DNA from: Glaciecola sp049650345
Lineage (GTDB): Bacteria > Pseudomonadota > Gammaproteobacteria > Enterobacterales > Alteromonadaceae
Direction of reading: 5' to 3'
Length of the DNA: 64,000 nt
Assembly (NCBI GenBank): GCA_049650345.1
Contig: JBARZY010000140.1
Coordinates: 62,001-126,000, forward strand
The translations under genes were made by a program, and so were the position numbers. Position 1 is the stretch's first letter. Every line of letters starts with the position of its first letter. Below are positions 63,901 through 64,000 of the stretch, piece after piece. A model generated the notes under the pieces. That model saw only the letters and a list, made by a program, of their open reading frames with translations, was not told the DNA's origin and made no database searches.

Positions 63901-64000
63901 GGATTGGCGATATGTCGGGGGACGTGTTTGGCAACGGTATGTTGTTGTCAGAACAGACAAAAATTGTGTGTGCATTTAACCATATGCACATATTCTTTGA
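60957..64000 (+). CDS. NAD-specific glutamate dehydrogenase, large type (3' end outside window)
   Basis: First ~1014 codons of a GDH2-type enzyme whose family is about 1600 aa. Frame stays open from ATG 60957 to the window end. N-terminal ACT-like regulatory region (VIEVIVDDMPFLVDSIRMAINR), central conserved DELAQIILGIFQMQERG and FGRFYSCMVYVPRERYNT, then the catalytic glutamate-binding part SPRVEGVHLRGGKVARGGLRWSDRMEDFRTE, KGGFVCKK, and SGGSVGYDHKKMGITARGAWE with VGIGDMSGDVFGNGM as the dinucleotide-site start. It oxidatively deaminates glutamate to 2-oxoglutarate for growth on amino acids. Preceded by a terminator and about 140 bp of free DNA. Confidence 0.95.
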   Translation, partial: MSVTHHQHSVLLERVFSLINEKVDASHATQVMQFGNLLLKTMPFDDVDGRSDSDLYGAILSLWQLLQKKQNNQPSIKVFNPEIAKHGWQSSHTVIEVIVDDMPFLVDSIRMAINRFNITSHLILHTPMHFVRDNKGKVLEFIENDTTKKNATKETVFFIEIDRQSQAKDLQALMDELRSVVSEVSLSVTDWQPMRDKLTALTKSFDKSSAHAPKSVRSQGKTFLNWLNDHNFTLMGYRYYDVKAIEGDHRWCPQNDTSLGLMKNSISDRDRLLSNVPDSARTEALSSNPLLLTKTNSKSRVHRPAYMDYIGIKVFDNNGNVAGEHRFVGLYSASFYNSSATDLPMLKEKIDRMCLLSGFERGTHAYKAFVNIVETYPRDELIQTADEELAQIILGIFQMQERGMSKLFVRKDIFGRFYSCMVYVPRERYNTQLRRETQALLKRSFKADGDVEFNTYFSESVYARTHYIARVSNNNFEFDVNEIEKNLIELTKTWQDKLNSKIVRAYGEENGKAIVKKYDNAFSRSYAEQNLPSAALVDIQRIEMLSEEQKLDILFYRPQEENVDSNIVKLKLYHKNEPIHLSDVLPMLENFGLRVVDESPYRVTNEQGEISWVMDFSMLYKKSSTFDMEKSQELFQNAFSETWASELEDDGFNRLILGAGITGRRVTIVRAYAKYMRQIGSSFSLNYIANTMACYPDIAKLLIDLFNQKFNPKLRRNKTKADALQESVLTKLDNVSNLDDDRIIRRYLDLINATLRTNFYQLDEKGSRKSYVSFKMLPAEIPDMPLPLPKFEIFVYSPRVEGVHLRGGKVARGGLRWSDRMEDFRTEILGLVKAQQVKNTVIVPVGAKGGFVCKKMPANANRAQIQAEGQACYKIFIRSLLDITDNIIEGKLIHPKDVVRLDEDDPYLVVAADKGTATFSDIANGISEEFNFWLGDAFASGGSVGYDHKKMGITARGAWESVKRHFREIGIDCQTTPFTCVGIGDMSGDVFGNGMLLSEQTKIVCAFNHMHIFF

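Noticed and set aside
1..64000. CRISPR array, insertion sequence, prophage or toxin-antitoxin locus
   Set aside because: No repeat-spacer pattern, transposase, phage structural gene or small toxin pair was found.

Overview
The window looks like chromosomal DNA of a marine gammaproteobacterium of the Alteromonadales (Alteromonas/Glaciecola type). This rests on protein resemblance and gene order only; no search was run. Pointers are the sodium-coupled transporters (NSS, NhaC, DAACS), the LiuR-type leucine-degradation cluster, the large NAD-dependent glutamate dehydrogenase, and gamma-proteobacterial pairs such as rnhA|dnaQ and msrC-proQ-prc. Coding is dense. I see no insertion sequence, integrase, prophage or CRISPR array.

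Layout. 1-3.5 kb: end of an MFS transporter, an AlkB-like di-iron membrane oxygenase and an AraC regulator. 3.6-4.9 kb: glgC. 5.0-13.3 kb: leucine/isovalerate catabolism (liuRABCDE, leftward) with a divergent thiolase; two tandem LiuR-like palindromes lie between them. 13.3-18.3 kb: two tandem DUF342/FapA paralogues and sbcB. 18.3-24.4 kb: a 0.5-kb gap, an unrecognised 82-aa gene, a secreted isoaspartyl peptidase, hrpA and a PilZ protein. 24.5-28.4 kb: rlmI, rnhA, dnaQ and a TIGR03503-like envelope protein. 28.5-32 kb: tRNA-Asp with a strong promoter, lolD with a single LolC/E-type permease, and a dicarboxylate/amino-acid symporter. 32-36 kb: an Ig-like (Big_1) lipoprotein and astB. 36-44.2 kb: topA and rne (convergent), a structured rne leader, rluC and a HAD phosphatase. 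44.2-53.7 kb: msrC, a small acidic protein, proQ, prc, an NSS transporter, nhaC, pepN and a DUF2835 protein. 53.8-60.8 kb: a DUF1302 / DUF1329 / YCF48-like / RND (MMPL) cluster. 60.9 kb to the end: 5' two thirds of an NAD-glutamate dehydrogenase.

Most genes are housekeeping or central catabolism. The leucine, arginine (astB) and glutamate genes suggest amino acids serve as carbon and nitrogen sources. The best candidate for an undescribed system is the 53.8-60.8 kb cluster. It would supply an outer-membrane barrel, a LolA-like periplasmic protein, an exported beta-propeller and an RND permease, together enough for a trans-envelope route for a hydrophobic compound. The AlkB-like oxygenase at the left edge shows the cell may also process hydrophobic substrates, but any link between the two is only inference.
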